DNA of 7,333 bases from CF-161 sp035259145 (GTDB lineage: Bacteria > Chloroflexota > Dormibacteria > Dormibacterales > Dormibacteraceae), in assembly GCA_035259145.1 (NCBI GenBank), contig DATFWQ010000389.1, forward strand, positions 1 to 7,333, read 5' to 3'. This document shows positions 4,819-7,333 of the stretch, piece by piece. The position numbers and the translations under genes are program-made. Positions within the stretch are counted from its first letter, which is position 1, and the number at the start of each line of letters is the position of its first letter. The notes beneath the pieces are model-generated. The model was not told the DNA's origin. It saw only the letters and a list, made by a program, of their open reading frames with translations, and did no database searches.

Positions 4819-6005
4819 GCCAGGCGATCCGCCAGCGCCTGGAGGAAGCGGGCGGCTGGTGCGCCATCGACGAGCCGGTGGTCGAACGTAATCGACAGCC
4901 ACATCGTCGGGCGCACCTGGACCTCGCCGTCCACGACGACGGGCTTGTCGACGATCCGGCCCGTACCCAGGATGGCGCACTGCGGCGGGTTCACGATGGG
5001 GGTGAAGGAGTCTGCGCCGAACGCGCCGAGATTGGAGATGGTGAACGTTCCGCCCTCGACCTCGTCCAGGCTGAGCGTGCCGTTCTGGGCCTTTGTCGCC
5101 AGCTCAGCTCGGTCTTGCGCGATCTCTCGCAGCGGCCGGCAGTGCGCCATGCGGATGACGGGCACGATGAGCCCGTCCTCGAGGGCGACTGCCACGCCCA
5201 TATGGACTTCCTCCGAGAGCAGGATCTCCTCGCCGTCGAGGGTCGCATTCAGCTGTGGATGCTCGGTCAGCAGCCTGGCGACGATTTCCACGAGAAGGTC
5301 GGTGTACGTCAGGTGGATGCCGCTGCCAGCTTCGAAGCCGGGCCCCAGGCGCTCGCGCAGCGCGATCAGGCCGGTGACGTCCGCCTCGCGCGAGATCGTG
5401 ACCTGGGCCATGCTCTGGAGGCTTTCGTGGAGGCGCTCAGCGACGACCCTTCGAATGCCGGCGAACGGGATCGACCGGCCCGTCGCCGCGGGTGCGGGCG
5501 GGACCGCCGCGCGCGCTGTGGCGAACGCCTCTACGTCGTCAGTGGTGATGCGCTTGCCCGGCGCGCTGGGCGGCACCAGAGCGACCTCGACGCCGAGCTC
5601 GCGGGCCAGGCGGCGGGCCGCGGGCGAGGCCAGCACCTCTGACGCACCCGCTGCAAATGACTCAGCACCCGCAGCCGATGACGCGGCACCTGCACCAGAC
5701 GACGCGGCAGCGGGCGGTGCCGCGGCTGGCGCGCCGCTCAGCTCTTCTGCGCGGGGAAAGCTGTCGCCTGGGCCTCCGATCAGAGCCAGGAGCGCACCCA
5801 CGGGCAGCTCGGTACCGGGAGGGGCCAGGACCCTGCCCAACACGCCCGAGCCGGGTGACTCCACGACTGCATTGATCTTCTCGGTCATGATCTCGAGCAG
5901 CGGCTTTCCCTGCTCAACGGTGCCGCCCTCAGCGACAAGCCACCGCTTCAGTGTGCCCTTTTTCATGGCCATCCCAAGCTTGGGCATCCGGACCTCGGTG
6001 AGCAC
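4815..6005 (-). CDS. acoC: Dihydrolipoyl acetyltransferase E2 of acetoin-type complex
   Basis: This encodes 396 residues from GTG 6005. It is the core of the complex: it takes the acetyl group from E1 on its lipoyl arm and passes it to CoA. One lipoyl domain spans about 1-78, with the lipoylated Lys43 in MTEKINAV. An Ala/Ser/Gly-rich flexible linker covers about 91-122, and a peripheral-subunit-binding domain about 125-162 (SPAARRLARELGVE to ITTDDVEAF). The catalytic domain runs from about 177 to the end, with FDHRLVDG holding the active-site His376 and Asp380. The start has a GAGGT site that overlaps the E1 beta stop, 7 nt away. The catalytic domain is the ordinary 2-oxoacid type, unlike the alpha/beta-hydrolase-type AcoC known from some pseudomonads. 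The next gene begins in its last codons (GTGA). Substrate assignment rests on the neighbouring E1 genes and AcoX. Confidence 0.93.
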   Translation of the reverse strand: MLTEVRMPKLGMAMKKGTLKRWLVAEGGTVEQGKPLLEIMTEKINAVVESPGSGVLGRVLAPPGTELPVGALLALIGGPGDSFPRAEELSGAPAAAPPAAASSGAGAASSAAGAESFAAGASEVLASPAARRLARELGVEVALVPPSAPGKRITTDDVEAFATARAAVPPAPAATGRSIPFAGIRRVVAERLHESLQSMAQVTISREADVTGLIALRERLGPGFEAGSGIHLTYTDLLVEIVARLLTEHPQLNATLDGEEILLSEEVHMGVAVALEDGLIVPVIRMAHCRPLREIAQDRAELATKAQNGTLSLDEVEGGTFTISNLGAFGADSFTPIVNPPQCAILGTGRIVDKPVVVDGEVQVRPTMWLSITFDHRLVDGAPAARFLQALADRLA

Positions 6006-6012
6006 AGGTACC

Positions 6013-7032
6013 TCAGAGGGTGGCGCGGATAGCGCTCACTATCCGCTCGGGAGTCGGCACGTAGAAGTCCTCGAGTGGCGGCGAAAACGGGACCGGCGTG
6101 TGAGGGGCGGTCACCGTCTGGGGTGGGGCGTCCAGGTCGTCGAAGGCCTGCGTGGCGACCAGGGCCACCAGGTCGGCCGCCAGCGAGCAGCGCGGGTTGT
6201 CCTCGTCGACCACAACGAGCCGCCGGGTCTTCCGGACTGAACTCAGGATCGTGTCCTCATCCAGCGGCGAGACTGTGCGGGGATCGACGACCTCGACCTC
6301 GACGCCCTCGCCGGACATCGTCTCGGCCGCCTGCAGTGAGAGGTGCACCATGCGCCCCATGGCGACCACCGTCACCTTGTCGCCTGGCCGCTTGACGTCA
6401 GCCCGACCGAGCTCGATCACGTGCTCGCCGGATGGAACCTCGCCCTGGAGGTCGTACAGCAGCTTGTGCTCGAAGAACATGACCGGGTCCTCGTCTCTGA
6501 TAGCGGCGGTGAGCAAGCCCTTGGCGTCGCTCGGCGTCGAGGGCACAACGCATTTCAGGCCTGGCATGTGGGTGAAGACGGAGTAGTGGCATCCGGAGTG
6601 CTGCCCAGCGGCCCGGAAACCGGCTCCGATCATGGTGCGGATCACCAGCGGCACCGCGGCTTTGCCGCCGAACATGTAGCGGAGCTTGGCCCCCTGGTTG
6701 AAGATCTGGTCCATGCAGACCCCGAAGAAGTCCACAAACATCAATTCGGCGACAGGCCGGAGGCCGGTGGCCGCGGCACCTACAGCGGCGCCGATGAACG
6801 CGGACTCGGAGATCGGCGTGTCGAGGACTCGCTCACGACCGAACCGCTGAACCAGCCCCTTGGTGACACCGAGGACGCCGCCCCACGCGTCTTCGCGCTC
6901 GAAGCCGGGCAGTGTGGCGCCGCCTGCGACGTCTTCACCCATAAGCACGACCCTCGGATCGCGCTCCATCTCCTGACCCAGCGCCTCGTTGATCGCGTCG
7001 CGAAAGGTGAGCGTGCGTACAGCTACCGCCAT
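6013..7032 (-). CDS. acoB: Acetoin dehydrogenase E1 beta subunit
   Basis: This encodes 339 residues, the usual length. It forms the E1 heterotetramer with the alpha subunit and builds the thiamine-diphosphate site between the chains, where acetoin would be cleaved to acetaldehyde and a bound acetyl group. The N-terminus MGEDVAGG (31-38), WGGVLGVTKGL (50-60) and DTPISE (71-76, with the Glu that activates thiamine diphosphate) are family signatures. FFGVCMDQIFNQGAK and RYMFGGKAAVP, then GQHSG and FTHMPGLK, and finally TAPHTPVPFSP near the C-terminus resemble AcoB-type acetoin subunits more than pyruvate dehydrogenase. A strong AGGAGGAGG site (7041-7049) precedes the ATG at 7032. The gene lies 21 nt after the alpha subunit and 7 nt before E2. 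A pyruvate or other 2-oxoacid substrate is the main alternative. Confidence 0.94.
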   Translation of the reverse strand: MAVAVRTLTFRDAINEALGQEMERDPRVVLMGEDVAGGATLPGFEREDAWGGVLGVTKGLVQRFGRERVLDTPISESAFIGAAVGAAATGLRPVAELMFVDFFGVCMDQIFNQGAKLRYMFGGKAAVPLVIRTMIGAGFRAAGQHSGCHYSVFTHMPGLKCVVPSTPSDAKGLLTAAIRDEDPVMFFEHKLLYDLQGEVPSGEHVIELGRADVKRPGDKVTVVAMGRMVHLSLQAAETMSGEGVEVEVVDPRTVSPLDEDTILSSVRKTRRLVVVDEDNPRCSLAADLVALVATQAFDDLDAPPQTVTAPHTPVPFSPPLEDFYVPTPERIVSAIRATL

Positions 7033-7053
7033 TTACTCGTCCTCCTCCTGTCC

Positions 7054-7333
7054 TCAGCGGTACGCGACGTAGACGTCGCTCAGTGCTTCTTCGGGCGCCG
7101 GAAGCGGGCTCGCCTCGGCAATTGCGATCGCGTCGTCCACCTGTCGCTCGACGTCCTGGCCGATGCGTCGCACATCGTCCTCCGCGAGCAGCCCGCGCTC
7201 ACCTGCCTGCTGCGCAAAGGTCGTCAGTGGGTCGTGCTCCCGATAGGCTGCCGACTGCTCCGCGGTTCGGTATGTGACCTGGTCGCCCTCGAAGTGGCCA
7301 AAGTAGCGCCAGGTCCTGGCCTCTATCAGGGTT
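7054..7333 (-). CDS. acoA: Acetoin dehydrogenase E1 alpha subunit, C-terminal part (partial)
   Basis: Only the last 92 residues lie in the window, and the gene continues past the right edge. The fragment begins TLIEARTWRYFGHFEGDQ and continues VTYR, the loop that follows the thiamine-diphosphate site in E1 alpha. The GHFEGD form is typical of acetoin-type alpha subunits, where pyruvate dehydrogenase commonly has GHS. It then runs through EQSAAYREHDPLTTF and ends in LSDVYVAYR. As first visible gene of the operon it pairs with the beta subunit encoded 21 nt downstream. The thiamine-binding GDG motif would lie outside the window, so the catalytic integrity of this chain cannot be judged. Confidence 0.92.
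   Translation of the reverse strand, partial: TLIEARTWRYFGHFEGDQVTYRTAEQSAAYREHDPLTTFAQQAGERGLLAEDDVRRIGQDVERQVDDAIAIAEASPLPAPEEALSDVYVAYR

Noticed and set aside
4819..4980. An upstream extension of the AcoX-like frame
   Set aside because: It overlaps the E2 catalytic domain, is Arg/Pro-rich, and the GTGA overlap start at 4818 fits both the operon and the family N-terminus.
4597..6240. A 547-residue plus-strand open frame
   Set aside because: It lies opposite the E2, AcoX and E1 beta genes, whose domains are clear. Its translation is low-complexity Ser/Arg/Pro-rich, typical of the opposite strand of a GC-rich gene.
1..7333. tRNA, rRNA, CRISPR array, insertion sequence or phage features
   Set aside because: No cloverleaf-like sequence, repeat-spacer array, transposase or terminal repeats were seen on reading; a covariance-model search was not possible.

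Overview
This GC-rich window has no mobile element, CRISPR array or RNA gene that I could recognise. The codon use, a DUF3048 protein, a candidate leaderless gene and frequent GTG starts suggest a high-GC soil or environmental bacterium of the Chloroflexota/Dormibacterota/Actinomycetota kind. That placement is inference, because no phylogenetic marker gene is present.

The right 65% of the window (about 2568-7333) is one tightly packed minus-strand operon. Read 5' to 3' it encodes the end of a thiamine-diphosphate E1 alpha subunit, an E1 beta subunit, a lipoyl-bearing E2 acyltransferase, an AcoX-type ATP-NAD-kinase-like protein, and a dihydrolipoyl dehydrogenase (E3). The order acoA-acoB-acoC-acoX-lpd, the AcoB-like E1 beta sequence, the GHFEGD motif of E1 alpha and the presence of AcoX all point to an acetoin dehydrogenase complex. 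Such a complex cleaves acetoin to acetaldehyde and acetyl-CoA and passes electrons to NAD+. Gaps are 21 and 7 nt, then the genes overlap by 4 and 8 nt. The last three genes all start with GTG, so the subunits are probably made together. The E3 lacks the lysine that normally follows its redox-active disulfide motif.

The left part holds plus-strand genes: a small helix-turn-helix protein (start chosen at GTG 248, probably leaderless), a secreted DUF3048 (YerB-like) protein, and two tandem paralogous GlsB/YeaQ-type small membrane proteins. A very strong GC-rich stem-loop and a set of TTGACA/TGTCAA half-sites separate the two paralogs. The second paralog converges on the E3 gene with only 13 nt between stop codons. 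At the extreme left, the N-terminus of a minus-strand membrane or secreted protein runs off the window.

The most interesting items are the altered E3 active site, the AcoX position between E2 and E3, the structured spacer between the two GlsB paralogs, and the palindrome-rich spacer before the DUF3048 gene. I found no clear sign of a wholly new multi-gene system.
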